64,000 nt of DNA from Oligoflexia bacterium (GCA_024229115.1 JAAEST010000097.1:62001-126000); one strand, 5' to 3'. Positions 43,222 to 56,202 are shown, counted from the stretch's first letter. The notes: generated by a model not told the origin, from the letters alone. Numbers and translations are program-made.

Positions 43222-45326
43222 GTACCAGGGCTACAGAAAGTATTAAAGATTTCTTCTTTTCCATTAAGATAATCTACCTTAACTGAAATAGTCCCCTGAT
43301 CCATACCTGAAATAAAAAGTTTTTTACTAGTTGGATTAGCATCCTTACCCATTCTTCCGTCAGCATCTAAGAATAGAGTATCCATACTATTTGCACCGTA
43401 TTCAGTATCACCTTCAAACTCAATTTTAGCTATAGAATCACTAAAGTTGATTTGTACTAAGCAGTTTGATTCTAATCCATCTTGTTCAAAGGTTCTCAGT
43501 AAATCTGCGATGAATTCTCTCGAAGGTGTTTCGATATCATGATTTTCGTTATATCCAATAAAGATACTTTCACCTAAATGAGTTAACTCATGGTATTTTC
43601 TCATGCCTGTATCTCTTACCGGAACTGTCGTTGAATAAGTATTGATATTCAATTTTTCTACATAATTCTTCGTATTAAAATACATGGCCTGATCATTCTC
43701 AATATCAAGTTCTGATAATACCGATGCCATTGTTTGAAATTGCCAAAGCTTTATCTTATCAATTGATTTATTTACTAATTTAATTTCCTCATAAACAACT
43801 TCATCAGGTGTAATCAAAGATATTTTATTAAATACTTGTCCATCGAGTGTCATTCCTGAGATCGTTGTATTACCAGGTTTTACCCCCATAAACATGATGA
43901 AGCTGAATTCACTATCTTGTGAAACAACTTTAAATGATCGATTTAAAAATACTCTATGTTCATATTCATTATCGATATCTAAGTCATCAATATTATCCAT
44001 AGCATTGATTAATAAAAATCCGCCATAACCCTCTAAATTATTATCGTCTAAGTAAGCCTGTAGCTCATTGTGTGCAAAAAGAGGAATGGTCATATTCTGA
44101 GTATCCATGTGAATACTCACTCTTGTTCTTACATAATCTCTTTTAATAATAGTCCCCGATAGAACAGATCCTGTTTTTATTTTTCCATTTTGAATATTCA
44201 GGATTCCATCAGTATCTGAATTGAAGGTTTCATTTTTATTGTAATTAGGAATTAGTTGAAAGTTATGAATATCACCCTGAGCTCCAAGACCAAACCTAAC
44301 TTCCTTAGCTGTAATTGCTGTACTATTACCTAGAAAAGATGATGGGTTCGATTGACCATCTTCTTCATTTGATGTTGTGCTATCAAAAAATCTTCTATTA
44401 GAATTCACCGCTTGATTTCCAGAACTCATTTCTCTAGCAATAACTTTTTGTACATTAGAAGATAATTGAACATTCACAAGTTGAGTTAGATTATTTTCAA
44501 CTTTATTCTTATTTTTTAGATCTTCAAATTCTTTTAAAACTGTTTTATCTAAATTTGCTAAGGCTTCTTTTTTAACTTTATCTTCTACTGATTCTTGAAC
44601 TTCTTTTTTGTCTTTTGAGTATTCAAAGAATACAAGTTCATCATTTACTGGTTTTGCATTTTTTCTATTGGCCTTAGCTTGTGCAACTAGTACCTCTAGA
44701 TCCTCATCATTTTTAAACTCTTCAGGTGTTGGTCCTACAGGGGCAGCTTGTGCTACTGCTACGTTATCTGAAAGAGTAACCCAACTCTCGCTATAGATAG
44801 CAAGCATTGAGCTTGTTTCAATCTCATTAATAACTATTGGATTAATTTCAGTATTAAGCTTCTTTATAGATGGGTTTGAAATATCATTAAGTACAATTTC
44901 TTTTTGCTCGAAAATTTTTATTTTCTCATACTCAATAATCTCTTCTGGCTTATAATTTTCAAAGACTATGTCATCATCATAAACAATGCCTTCTTTAGAT
45001 ATAGGTTGCTCGGAAGCTAGCGCTTCCTCATGCTCAAAGCTTTCAATTTTGAAAGTTTCAACATTCTTTATAGGCTTTTTCATGATTCTCTTAACAGCAA
45101 CTCTCGTATTAGCTCTAACTGTTTCAATCATATCGTTAACGAGCTTTAAATTATTTTCTTCAAGCTCAAAACTAATAGAAATTTTTGGTAGTTCTACTTT
45201 TTCAACTTTTGAATTTAAATTGTATTTTTCGAATGATAATAGTTCTGTGCCTTTGCTAGCACTAAAAAGTGTAAGACAAACAAGAGATGAATAAATAGCT
45301 AAGAAGGTGAAATTCCTTAATATCAT
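43200..45326 (-). CDS. Large exported protein of unknown function
   Basis: 708 residues, no family recognised. The start (LRNFTFLAIYSSLVCLTLFSASKG) is a signal peptide or membrane anchor. Residues about 30-300 are Glu/Lys-rich, low in structure and partly coiled coil, with a break at VAVAQAAPVGPTPEE. From about 340 the sequence is strand-rich and ordered (for example KTGSVLSGTIIKRDYVRTRV, and LFLDADGRMGKDANPTSKK near 645), resembling repeated beta-sandwich modules. An anchored stalk plus globular head is a plausible picture. It stands alone between the atp terminator and the convergent transglycosylase. Confidence 0.7.
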   Translation of the reverse strand: MILRNFTFLAIYSSLVCLTLFSASKGTELLSFEKYNLNSKVEKVELPKISISFELEENNLKLVNDMIETVRANTRVAVKRIMKKPIKNVETFKIESFEHEEALASEQPISKEGIVYDDDIVFENYKPEEIIEYEKIKIFEQKEIVLNDISNPSIKKLNTEINPIVINEIETSSMLAIYSESWVTLSDNVAVAQAAPVGPTPEEFKNDEDLEVLVAQAKANRKNAKPVNDELVFFEYSKDKKEVQESVEDKVKKEALANLDKTVLKEFEDLKNKNKVENNLTQLVNVQLSSNVQKVIAREMSSGNQAVNSNRRFFDSTTSNEEDGQSNPSSFLGNSTAITAKEVRFGLGAQGDIHNFQLIPNYNKNETFNSDTDGILNIQNGKIKTGSVLSGTIIKRDYVRTRVSIHMDTQNMTIPLFAHNELQAYLDDNNLEGYGGFLLINAMDNIDDLDIDNEYEHRVFLNRSFKVVSQDSEFSFIMFMGVKPGNTTISGMTLDGQVFNKISLITPDEVVYEEIKLVNKSIDKIKLWQFQTMASVLSELDIENDQAMYFNTKNYVEKLNINTYSTTVPVRDTGMRKYHELTHLGESIFIGYNENHDIETPSREFIADLLRTFEQDGLESNCLVQINFSDSIAKIEFEGDTEYGANSMDTLFLDADGRMGKDANPTSKKLFISGMDQGTISVKVDYLNGKEEIFNTFCSPGTYLVEQL

Positions 45327-45444
45327 TAACTATATTTTCTCTTTTTATAATTTTTCTAGCAACAAAAGGGACAACTCTGCCTAGTGAAATTGAACACTCA
45401 GTGAATAGTTTTAATAAATTTTTGAATAGCCATTGTTTTTTCTG

Positions 45445-45491
45445 AGTTTAAAAACAAAAAACCCTGAGTAGTCATCGCTGAGTACTCAGGG
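45445..45491 (-). terminator. Terminator of the atp operon
   Basis: CCCTGAGTA (45462-45470) pairs perfectly with TACTCAGGG (45483-45491) over a 12-base loop. On the minus strand it is followed by GTTTTTTGTTTTT, so it ends transcription after atpC. Confidence 0.85.
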
Positions 45492-45516
45492 TCTAATTGA
45501 TTTTTTAAGAGCTAAA

Positions 45517-45939
45517 CTATTTTGAAAAACGCTTAGCAATTTGAAGACGAATCTGAGCTCTCTCCGCCTTTCTTTGATATTTAACAATATCTTCGTCAGA
45601 TAAGTTATCCGACCCTTTTAGTACTTCATTAGCATTATCTAATGCTTCTTGAGCTCTAATAGCATCAATCTCTCTATCTTCTTCACAAGTATTAGCAAGG
45701 ATAGAAACTTTATTTCCAACTACCTTACAAAGACCATATGAAACTGTGAAACTCTTATCAGCATCATCTGCACCACCAAAGATAGTAAGATGACCTGTAG
45801 AAAGTCTCGTTACGATATGAGTATGATCTGGAAGTACATTAATTTGCCCACGAACTGTAGGGATTAAGAGAGACTCACAAGGAATGTCTCTCGCAATCAC
45901 TTTATTCGGAGTAAGTACATCAACTGTAAAATGGTTCAT
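45517..45939 (-). CDS. atpC: ATP synthase F1, epsilon subunit
   Basis: 140 residues. It is the rotor-associated inhibitor subunit of F1. The start HFTVDVLTPNKVIA and the ILPDHTHIVTRLSTG-like beta-sandwich (residues 34-50; VLPDHTHIVTRL) are typical, followed by a C-terminal helical hairpin with many charged residues. It is the last gene of the minus-strand operon atpF'-F-H-A-G-D-C, 20 bp after atpD, and is followed by a strong terminator. Confidence 0.94.
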   Translation of the reverse strand: MNHFTVDVLTPNKVIARDIPCESLLIPTVRGQINVLPDHTHIVTRLSTGHLTIFGGADDADKSFTVSYGLCKVVGNKVSILANTCEEDREIDAIRAQEALDNANEVLKGSDNLSDEDIVKYQRKAERAQIRLQIAKRFSK

Positions 45940-45959
45940 AACTCAACCTTTTGTATTAA

Positions 45960-48259
<2,300 letters not shown>

Positions 48260-48275
48260 ATTTAATACCTGTTAA

Positions 48276-49787
<1,512 letters not shown>

Positions 49788-49799
49788 TTACCTCTATTG

Positions 49800-50339
49800 T
49801 TAAGAATTCAGAATATTCTCTTTTAGTTTATTTAATTGATTATCTACTGAAGCATCCAGTTGAAGATCTTCAACTGTTACTCTATATCCTGCAGTTATGT
49901 CTGAGTTTTGAACGTAGTCTAACTCAGTCTTCTTACCAAGACGTCCTTCAAGATATGACTTAATTTCTTGAACGAATTCTTGATTAGCTGAACTTTCGTT
50001 TCCTTCGATTGTTCCTCTTAAGAAACCTTTTGCATGGTCATCCATTACAATGATCTCTTTATAGATTAATGGGAAGATTCCCATTCTGTTTTCTTGAAGA
50101 AGAAAATTCATTACGTTTTGAGTAAGACCAGAAGTGTTTAACTTGGCCATTACTTCATTTAATACGCTTTGCTTTTCTTCAACAGTAAATACATCCATGA
50201 ATAGTACTGTTTCAAGATCGTTACTTGAATTGATAGCTTCCTGAATAGTAGTTAATTCAGAAGCAATATCAGTTCCTTTTTCTTTACCTAAATCATAGAT
50301 TGATTTGGCATAAGCTCTTGTTACATCAGATGAACTCAT
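49800..50339 (-). CDS. atpH: ATP synthase F1, delta subunit
   Basis: 179 residues. It connects the F1 head to the b/b' stalk. The helical N-terminal domain (VTRAYAKSIYDLGKEKG) and the C-terminal sandwich motif (SDITAGYRVTVEDLQLDASVDNQL, close to the GG-x-x-[LIVM] pattern of the family) are visible. It lies 10 bp after atpF and 15 bp before atpA. Confidence 0.94.
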   Translation of the reverse strand: MSSSDVTRAYAKSIYDLGKEKGTDIASELTTIQEAINSSNDLETVLFMDVFTVEEKQSVLNEVMAKLNTSGLTQNVMNFLLQENRMGIFPLIYKEIIVMDDHAKGFLRGTIEGNESSANQEFVQEIKSYLEGRLGKKTELDYVQNSDITAGYRVTVEDLQLDASVDNQLNKLKENILNS

Positions 50340-50349
50340 CTTTACTCCA

Positions 50350-50877
50350 CTATTTAATTTGCGAAATTAATTTCTTTGTTGCTTTCGCTTTACTATTTTC
50401 ATCACCAGAAATTGTAGCTTTTGCTTTAGCTACTACTTCTTCAACTAAATTCTTCTCAAGATCTCTCTTAAGCGAATTTTCTTCGTTAACAATTTTATTT
50501 GAAGAATCTTCAGTAATTCTTTTGATATAAAGATCTGTTTCTTGTTTTGTTCTAGTTGAGAAGTTTGCAAACTCATCATCAGCTTGTTTAACAACCTTTT
50601 CTTTTTCTCTGTGAAGGTTATCCATTTTCTCTTGATACATCTTTAATCTGATCTCTGCTTCCTTGTCTTTTTTTTCGGCAAGTTCATAAAGACTTTTTAC
50701 GTCTTCAGCATTCTTATCAAACATTTCTCTTACAGGTTTTTTAGCAAGCCAAATTAACATTGAAGCTAATAGTAAAAGGTTAAATGCAGGCCACTTAAGA
50801 TCTAAAGGTGAACCACTTCCACCAGCTGCTAAAACTGTTGATGAATTAATTAATAGAGCAATAATTACTTTATTCAT
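50350..50877 (-). CDS. atpF: ATP synthase F0, b subunit (signal-like N-terminal extension)
   Basis: 175 residues. One transmembrane helix (LKWPAFNLLLLASMLIWLA, about residues 27-45) is followed by a long charged helix ending at the C-terminus, as expected for the peripheral stalk. The first 20 residues (KVIIALLINSSTVLAAGG) look like a cleavable signal sequence, a trait seen in some delta-proteobacterial b subunits. It follows the b' gene by 12 bp, so the stalk is likely a b/b' heterodimer. Confidence 0.9.
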   Translation of the reverse strand: MNKVIIALLINSSTVLAAGGSGSPLDLKWPAFNLLLLASMLIWLAKKPVREMFDKNAEDVKSLYELAEKKDKEAEIRLKMYQEKMDNLHREKEKVVKQADDEFANFSTRTKQETDLYIKRITEDSSNKIVNEENSLKRDLEKNLVEEVVAKAKATISGDENSKAKATKKLISQIK

Positions 50878-50889
50878 TTATATCTTTCC

Positions 50890-51333
50890 TTAGTTTAAAA
50901 GCTTGTTAACTAGATCACCTGATAGGCTATCTACACTAGAAAGAACTTGGCTTTTCTTAGCTTTGTAATCTTCTTCTAGTTCAGCTCTCTTAGCTTCGAA
51001 TTCAGTTGCAAGTTTTCCTTCAACTTCTCTAATACGAACACCTTCTTCTTTTAATAATGCTTCTTTTTTAGAGTTAACATTTTTGAAAGTTTCAGCATAT
51101 GTATCTTGAATTTCGTCATCATACTTTTGAGCTAGTTTATCTGCTTCGTTAAACTTCTCATTAGCATTTGAATCTCTTTTAGTTGTAGAGTTTTCTCTAA
51201 GCTCGATAACACTTAATAGCTTGTTAAACCAAACGTACTTAAGAACAAAAAATAAAACAGTGAAAATAGCGAATTGAGCAAAGATAGTTGAGTCAACACC
51301 AAGTTGTGTGAAGATTTGAATTACTTTATCCAT
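50890..51333 (-). CDS. ATP synthase F0, b' subunit
   Basis: 147 residues from ATG 51333, chosen because the AAGGTG before it is a plausible ribosome binding site; a GTG at 51345 inside that site would add four residues. One membrane helix (FAQFAIFTVLFFVLKYVWF) precedes a long charged helix. Together with the next gene it gives the duplicated, divergent b/b' pair. It is the first gene of the atp operon. Subunits a and c (atpB, atpE) are not upstream, so the membrane rotor is encoded elsewhere. Confidence 0.88.
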   Translation of the reverse strand: MDKVIQIFTQLGVDSTIFAQFAIFTVLFFVLKYVWFNKLLSVIELRENSTTKRDSNANEKFNEADKLAQKYDDEIQDTYAETFKNVNSKKEALLKEEGVRIREVEGKLATEFEAKRAELEEDYKAKKSQVLSSVDSLSGDLVNKLLN

Positions 51334-51400
51334 AGTAAATTGCACCTTAAGGTTGTTAACGCCTGCTAGACGTCGAATATCATAAATTTATGTGACCCTA

Positions 51401-51429
51401 TAAATATGTGTATAAGGCAAAATTGTCAA
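51401..51429 (-). promoter_or_regulatory. Putative promoter of the atp operon
   Basis: On the minus strand a perfect -35 box TTGACA (51424-51429) is followed after 17 bp by TATTTA (51401-51406), a weak -10 match. A 12-bp perfect palindrome CATAAATTTATG (51381-51392) lies just downstream, where a regulator could bind. Confidence 0.45.
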
Positions 51430-51483
51430 AGGAATTAGGTGTTAAGAATTGGAATATAAAGATTGTTTTTACGAAGCGCGTGA

Positions 51484-51819
51484 CTAATTTTTTTCGCGCA
51501 TTTTTGTAGTACCGTGAAAGATAACTCCCTCTTCAACAATGAGGCTTGGCGTCGTAATTACACCTTCAAAACGAGCCGGTTTAATAATCTCAACTCGACT
51601 CGCTGCTTTAATATTTCCTTTCACTGTTCCAGAAATAATAATGATGTTGGCACTGATATCAGCATTGACGATAGCACCCTCAGAAACGATCACTGTATCG
51701 TTTGAAAATATAGATCCATTAACTACCCCTGCAATTCTCGCAACGCCGTTAAAAGATAAATTACCCTCGAATTTACAGCCCTCTTCAATGATGGCCGAGA
51801 TCTCTCCGTGATTTTGCAT
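51484..51819 (-). CDS. Bactofilin-type cytoskeletal protein
   Basis: 111 residues, one compact bactofilin domain: EISAIIEEGCKFEGNL, then short repeated beta-helix rungs (ISGTVKGNI, GVITTPSLIVEEG) typical of the family, with minimal tails. Bactofilins polymerise without nucleotide and shape cells or position other machinery; in Myxococcus one bactofilin scaffolds the ParAB system. Here the gene lies 65 bp downstream of parB on the same strand, which supports a segregation or cell-shape role. A hairpin lies in the gap. The promoter of the atp operon follows. Confidence 0.9.
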   Translation of the reverse strand: MQNHGEISAIIEEGCKFEGNLSFNGVARIAGVVNGSIFSNDTVIVSEGAIVNADISANIIIISGTVKGNIKAASRVEIIKPARFEGVITTPSLIVEEGVIFHGTTKMREKN

Positions 51820-51853
51820 ATAGTCAAACCTTCTCTAGTTCAAAAATAAATTC

Positions 51854-51869
51854 TGGTCCTATGGGACCA
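51854..51869. repeat. Hairpin related to the mnmE 15-mer repeat
   Basis: A 6-bp inverted repeat TGGTCC/GGACCA with a 4-base loop lies between parB and the bactofilin gene. On the minus strand it contains CCCATAGGACCA, identical over 12 bases to one of the mnmE repeat copies. It may be a weak terminator or attenuator. Confidence 0.5.
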
Positions 51870-51884
51870 CTTGGTCAAACGAAA

Positions 51885-52793
51885 TTACTTCAGTAAATAT
51901 TCGTAGATATCATTAAATTCAGCTTCGTTTGTGTAATTAATGATGATCTGACCTTTTCCATTTGATTTTGACTTTAAATCAAAATGAAATCCAGTATTTT
52001 TTTCTAGAGTTTGCTTTAATGAATCTAATTTTTCATCAAAGAACTTATTCTTCTTTTCTTTAACAGGTGCAACTTTCTTTTTAAGAAGTCTTTCTAATTC
52101 TCTAATAGAAAGTTTTTCTTCAACAGCAATTGTCGCTAACCTTTTTACTTTATCAGTATCTTTCTCACCTACTAAAACTTTTGCATGACCAAAAGTAAGA
52201 AGCTCTTTTTGTAAAAGATCAATTACCTGTCTTGGTAATTTCAAAATTCTCAAAAAGTTAGCAACAGATGATCTTTCTTTACCAAGCTTTTTGGCAACTT
52301 CTTCCTGAGTAAGATTGTATTCATTTAATAATTGAAAATAAGCAAGAGCTTCCTCAACACAATTTAAGTCTGAACGCTGCACGTTTTCGATAATGGCCAT
52401 AACCATCTTGTCACGATCAGTTCCTGTCTTAATAACTACTGGAACTTTTTCAAGACCAGCAATTTTAGATGCTCTTAATCTTCTTTCACCAGCAATAAGC
52501 TCGAAACCTTTGTCGGCTTTAGCTACGATTAGAGGCTGGATTACACCATTCTCCTTAATAGAGTCTGATAGTTCTTGAAGTTCTTTATCTTTAAAGATTT
52601 TTCTTGGTTGATTTGGATTAGCATGAATTTGAGAAATATCTACAAGCGATGTTTCATTTTCAGAAACAATTTTCTTTTCTGTTTTCTCATCCATTTTTTT
52701 AGTTTGTGAATTTAAACTTTGCTTTAATAATTCATTTGGAGAATCTGAAATTAATGAAGCAATACCTTTTCCTAAAGCAATTTTCTTAGCCAT
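51885..52793 (-). CDS. parB: Chromosome partitioning protein ParB (Spo0J)
   Basis: 302 residues. It is the CTP-dependent DNA clamp that loads at parS and spreads. The conserved boxes are visible: ISQIHANPNQPRKIF (box I, about residues 52-66), ELIAGERRLRASKIAGLEKVPV (box II, from about 96, CTP-binding), the HTH segment NLTQEEVAKKLGKERSSVANFLR, and a C-terminal dimerisation region. It is 12 bp downstream of parA. Two parS sites lie in the window nearby, giving a complete ParABS module. Confidence 0.96.
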   Translation of the reverse strand: MAKKIALGKGIASLISDSPNELLKQSLNSQTKKMDEKTEKKIVSENETSLVDISQIHANPNQPRKIFKDKELQELSDSIKENGVIQPLIVAKADKGFELIAGERRLRASKIAGLEKVPVVIKTGTDRDKMVMAIIENVQRSDLNCVEEALAYFQLLNEYNLTQEEVAKKLGKERSSVANFLRILKLPRQVIDLLQKELLTFGHAKVLVGEKDTDKVKRLATIAVEEKLSIRELERLLKKKVAPVKEKKNKFFDEKLDSLKQTLEKNTGFHFDLKSKSNGKGQIIINYTNEAEFNDIYEYLLK

Positions 52794-52805
52794 GATTTCT
52801 CCGTA

Positions 52806-53672
52806 TTAAAGTTGTGGTTGTGATTCAGTTCCTTGAGCATCTTGATACTCTTCAGGAATTGGTGGAACTGTATAGTTAAACTCATCAGCAGGTTCTTCTT
52901 CAATAATTCTTTCTCTAAGAATAATTTCTCTCATTAAAGAAAGATATGCTTCACTACCTGGTGACTTGATATCATAAAGAATGATTGGCTTTCCGAAACT
53001 TGGACATTCAGAAAGTTTAACGTTTCTTGGAATAACAGATTCAAAAACCTTATCACCAAAGTGTTCTCTAATATCAGCAGCTACTTGCTTATGAAGAGAT
53101 GTTCTTGAATCAAACATAGTTAAAAGAATTCCTTCAAGATCTAGATCTGGATTTAAAGAGCCCTTAACTAAACGAATTGTATTTAACAATTGCATTAACC
53201 CTTGCATAGCGTAGTATTCAGTCTGTAGTGGAACTAATACTGATGAAGAAGCCGTTAAAGCATTAACTGCAAGTACGTTTAAACTTGGTAAGCAATCGAT
53301 GATTACATAGTCGTATTTATCTTTAACAGTTTCTAAAGCAAGCTTAAGCTTTTGCTCTCTTGCAAACTCACTAACAAGCTCAATCTCTGCACCAATAAGG
53401 TTTTGATCTGCAGGAGCAACATCTAAGTAAGAGAGTTCTGTTTTATAAATAACTTCCTCTAAAGAACATTTACCAATGATCGCATGGTAGATATTTTTTT
53501 CTTCGAAAGTTTCTTTCTCAAGGCCTACACCAACTGAACAGTTACCTTGTGGATCTAAATCAATTAGTAGAGTTTTTTTCTCAGCTACTGCCAAACAAGC
53601 TGCTAAGTTAATGGCTGTTGTTGTTTTACCAACACCACCCTTCTGATTTGCAATTGCAATAATTTTAGACAT
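52806..53672 (-). CDS. parA: Chromosome partitioning ATPase ParA (Soj)
   Basis: 288 residues. The deviant Walker A KGGVGKTT is at residues 11-18 in IANQKGGVGKTTTAIN, and IIDCLPSLN forms the Walker B region. The short N-terminus (no HTH) marks the chromosomal Soj type. The C-terminus has an acidic, Pro-rich tail (EEPADEFNYTVPPIPEEY). It drives origin movement with ParB. It is 37 bp downstream of rsmG in the origin-flanking operon. Confidence 0.96.
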   Translation of the reverse strand: MSKIIAIANQKGGVGKTTTAINLAACLAVAEKKTLLIDLDPQGNCSVGVGLEKETFEEKNIYHAIIGKCSLEEVIYKTELSYLDVAPADQNLIGAEIELVSEFAREQKLKLALETVKDKYDYVIIDCLPSLNVLAVNALTASSSVLVPLQTEYYAMQGLMQLLNTIRLVKGSLNPDLDLEGILLTMFDSRTSLHKQVAADIREHFGDKVFESVIPRNVKLSECPSFGKPIILYDIKSPGSEAYLSLMREIILRERIIEEEPADEFNYTVPPIPEEYQDAQGTESQPQL

Positions 53673-53709
53673 TTACGACTCCAAAAGTGGGAAAAATGAT
53701 ACTTAATTT

Positions 53710-54345
53710 TTAGAAAATATCTGAAAGATTGACAAGAGTTTTATTTACTTTTGTTCCACGTGGAACAGTTTTTGGCCTAAATCCAACTATATAGCGGCCA
53801 TCTACTCCTGGAAGAATAATTTCTTTTTCTTCAATCATATCCCATCTTTTAAGAATCTTATTTAGATCCTCGAGTTCTCTAAAGTTTGGACCTTTATAAA
53901 AGAAAACTACCGGCGGTTTAGTGAAAACCATTTTGTTTAAAAAGTTATCTACAGTACCAACTGCTTTTAATGTAATCACAACTGGCATATCAATGAGAAT
54001 TTCTTCAAGACGAAAGTGATATAACTTTGCATTCTTTACTTTTAATCTATCAGCAATTTTTGAAACAACTTCAGCCTTTTTTCTTCTCGCCTCAATTCCA
54101 GCAAAATTATAATCAGGAAACCTTTTAGCTAGTGGGAGTATTGGAAAACCTCCACCAAATCCTACATCAAGAAGATGCTTTTTCTTATCGAGTTCTTTAG
54201 CAAAGACATTTGAGTTAAGGGCCGGGAGAATACTATCTACAATTTGCTTATTATAGAATTCATCAAAGTCTGTAATACGAGTTAGGTTAATCCCAGCAAA
54301 CTCACCTGTTAACAGATCAAGGTAGTCTTTTCCAAATTGTTCCAT
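53710..54345 (-). CDS. rsmG: 16S rRNA (guanine-527 N7) methyltransferase
   Basis: 211 residues. The SAM-binding motif DVGFGGGFPILPLAKRFP (about residues 60-77) and the NSNVFAKELDKKKHLLDVG approach are typical of RsmG/GidB. It directly follows mnmG with no gap (stop 54346, start 54345), the classical gidA-gidB pair. A perfect parS palindrome lies inside its 3' end (53752-53767) and encodes VPRGTKV in the last 20 residues. Confidence 0.94.
   Translation of the reverse strand: MEQFGKDYLDLLTGEFAGINLTRITDFDEFYNKQIVDSILPALNSNVFAKELDKKKHLLDVGFGGGFPILPLAKRFPDYNFAGIEARRKKAEVVSKIADRLKVKNAKLYHFRLEEILIDMPVVITLKAVGTVDNFLNKMVFTKPPVVFFYKGPNFRELEDLNKILKRWDMIEEKEIILPGVDGRYIVGFRPKTVPRGTKVNKTLVNLSDIF
53752..53767. 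promoter_or_regulatory. parS site 1 (ParB binding palindrome)
   Basis: The 16-bp perfect palindrome TGTTCCACGTGGAACA matches the bacterial parS consensus. It lies within the 3' end of rsmG, about 1 kb from parB. Confidence 0.93.
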
Positions 54346-56190
54346 TTAAAGACTCCCAGCTACTACAGCTAAAGTAGCTGGTCTAATGCCAACTATACGT
54401 GAAAGCTGGCCAAAAGTTTCAGGCTGGATCTTTTCAATCCTTTGTCTACATTCATTAGAGATATTCGTATTTTCTATTAGCTTTTCCCAACTGATCTTAA
54501 GGTTATTTACCTTGTTGGTTTTAGACATTTCTCTATCACTACGTTGAATATAACCACGATATTTAAATTCAATAGCTAGGGTTTTAATAACATTCTTAGA
54601 GAAGCATGCGCCTATTCTAGAAAGCTCAGTTTCAAGAGCAGAAACAGGATCTACCTGACTTCTTTTTAATAGATCTTCATATGAAATATTCTGAGGAAGA
54701 TTGCCATAGCCTTCTTTCTCGAAATGTTCTTTATTTTCTTTAGTAGCAATTATCATACTGTCTTCTAGTAATTCTTTTAATAGAAAATACTCTTCTTCAA
54801 AAGAATCATAGTAAGAATCTAGAGCTGTATTTAATCCAAGCTCTCTTCTATAGCTACTCATACGAACTAAAACATTATCTTCTCTAATATATAATCTATT
54901 CTCTGAACGAGCTGTGAACAGTCTATAAGGCTCATCTCTTTCGTTCTTAACAAGGTCTTCAACCATAACACCGATATAGCTTTCATCTCTTGAAAGCACG
55001 AATAGTGGCTCATTTCGAAGGCTTCTAGAAGCGTTTATTCCGGCGATAAGACCTTGTCCGGCGGCTTCCTCATATCCACTAGTCCCATTCACCTGGCCGG
55101 CAAAATAAAGTCCTTTAACGGCCTTAGATTCAAGACCTAATGTAAGCTGAGTCGTATCTACTACATCATATTCAACAGCATAACCTGGGATTACAATCTC
55201 TGCATTTTCAAATCCTTCAATAGTTCTTATAAAATCAAGCTGTATTTCTTTTGGAAGTGAAGTTGAAACACCATTAGGATAAACAGTTTCACAAGTATGC
55301 CCTTCTGGTTCAACAAATACATGATGGCTATTTCTATCAGGATAACGAAAAGCTTTATCTTCGATACTTGGACAATATCTAGGTCCAACGCCCTGGATTT
55401 GACCGTTATACATAGGGGAACTTTCCTTATTATCACGGATAATTCCCATTGTTTTTTCACTAGTTCTAGTTAAGTGACAATCAATTTGCTTAGCAATCCT
55501 GCCGGTATTTCTATTATTCCAGTGAAAGTTAATTGCTCTTTCATCAGAAGGCTGTGTAACCATATTTGAAAAATCAATAGAGGAAAGTCTAAGTCTTGGT
55601 GGAGTTCCTGTTTTAAATCTTGTTGTTAAAACCCTTACTTCGCTGAAGATATCTGTGAGACCATCACTTTTCTGGCAATCAACTCTTCCCCCTTCAACCT
55701 GCTCTGTACCACAGTGAAGTTTTCCATTCAGAAAAGTACCAGTTGTTACTATAACCTTCTTAGCTTGGATCTTCTGTTTATCTGTTTCAATAACGAAGAT
55801 CTCATCAAGCTTTTCGACTCTTGAAACCTTTTCTCTGATCACTTCAATATTATCAACTTCAGCAATTAACTCTTCTGCTATTTGGGCATAAAGATCTTTA
55901 TCGACCTGAGCTCTAGTTGACTGAACAGCGTAACCTTTACTTTCATTTAGAATTCTATATTGGATTCCCGCTCTGTCAGCTATTTGAGAAATTAGTCCTC
56001 CAAGAGAATCCACTTCCCTAACAACTTGACCTTTACCTACTCCACCAACAGCAGGATTACATGGAGTCGAAGCAAGAGGTACTTCAAGAAGAGTAATAAT
56101 TCCAACTCTCAAATTATATTGTGATGAAATATAGGCAGCTTCACACCCAGCATGACCACCACCAATTATACAAACATCAAACTTACTCAC
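54346..56190 (-). CDS. mnmG: tRNA uridine 5-carboxymethylaminomethyl modification enzyme, FAD subunit
   Basis: 614 residues (GidA). With MnmE it installs the carboxymethylaminomethyl group on U34 of certain tRNAs. The FAD dinucleotide-binding motif IGGGHAGCEAAY is at residues 9-20, followed by CNPAVGGVGKGQVVREVDSLGG, and the GTFLNGKLHCG and GQVNGTSGYEEAAGQG segments are diagnostic. It sits 98 bp downstream of mnmE, with a parS site in the gap, and directly upstream of rsmG. Confidence 0.97.
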   Translation of the reverse strand: MSKFDVCIIGGGHAGCEAAYISSQYNLRVGIITLLEVPLASTPCNPAVGGVGKGQVVREVDSLGGLISQIADRAGIQYRILNESKGYAVQSTRAQVDKDLYAQIAEELIAEVDNIEVIREKVSRVEKLDEIFVIETDKQKIQAKKVIVTTGTFLNGKLHCGTEQVEGGRVDCQKSDGLTDIFSEVRVLTTRFKTGTPPRLRLSSIDFSNMVTQPSDERAINFHWNNRNTGRIAKQIDCHLTRTSEKTMGIIRDNKESSPMYNGQIQGVGPRYCPSIEDKAFRYPDRNSHHVFVEPEGHTCETVYPNGVSTSLPKEIQLDFIRTIEGFENAEIVIPGYAVEYDVVDTTQLTLGLESKAVKGLYFAGQVNGTSGYEEAAGQGLIAGINASRSLRNEPLFVLSRDESYIGVMVEDLVKNERDEPYRLFTARSENRLYIREDNVLVRMSSYRRELGLNTALDSYYDSFEEEYFLLKELLEDSMIIATKENKEHFEKEGYGNLPQNISYEDLLKRSQVDPVSALETELSRIGACFSKNVIKTLAIEFKYRGYIQRSDREMSKTNKVNNLKISWEKLIENTNISNECRQRIEKIQPETFGQLSRIVGIRPATLAVVAGSL

Positions 56191-56202
56191 TTAAGCTCCA
56201 AA

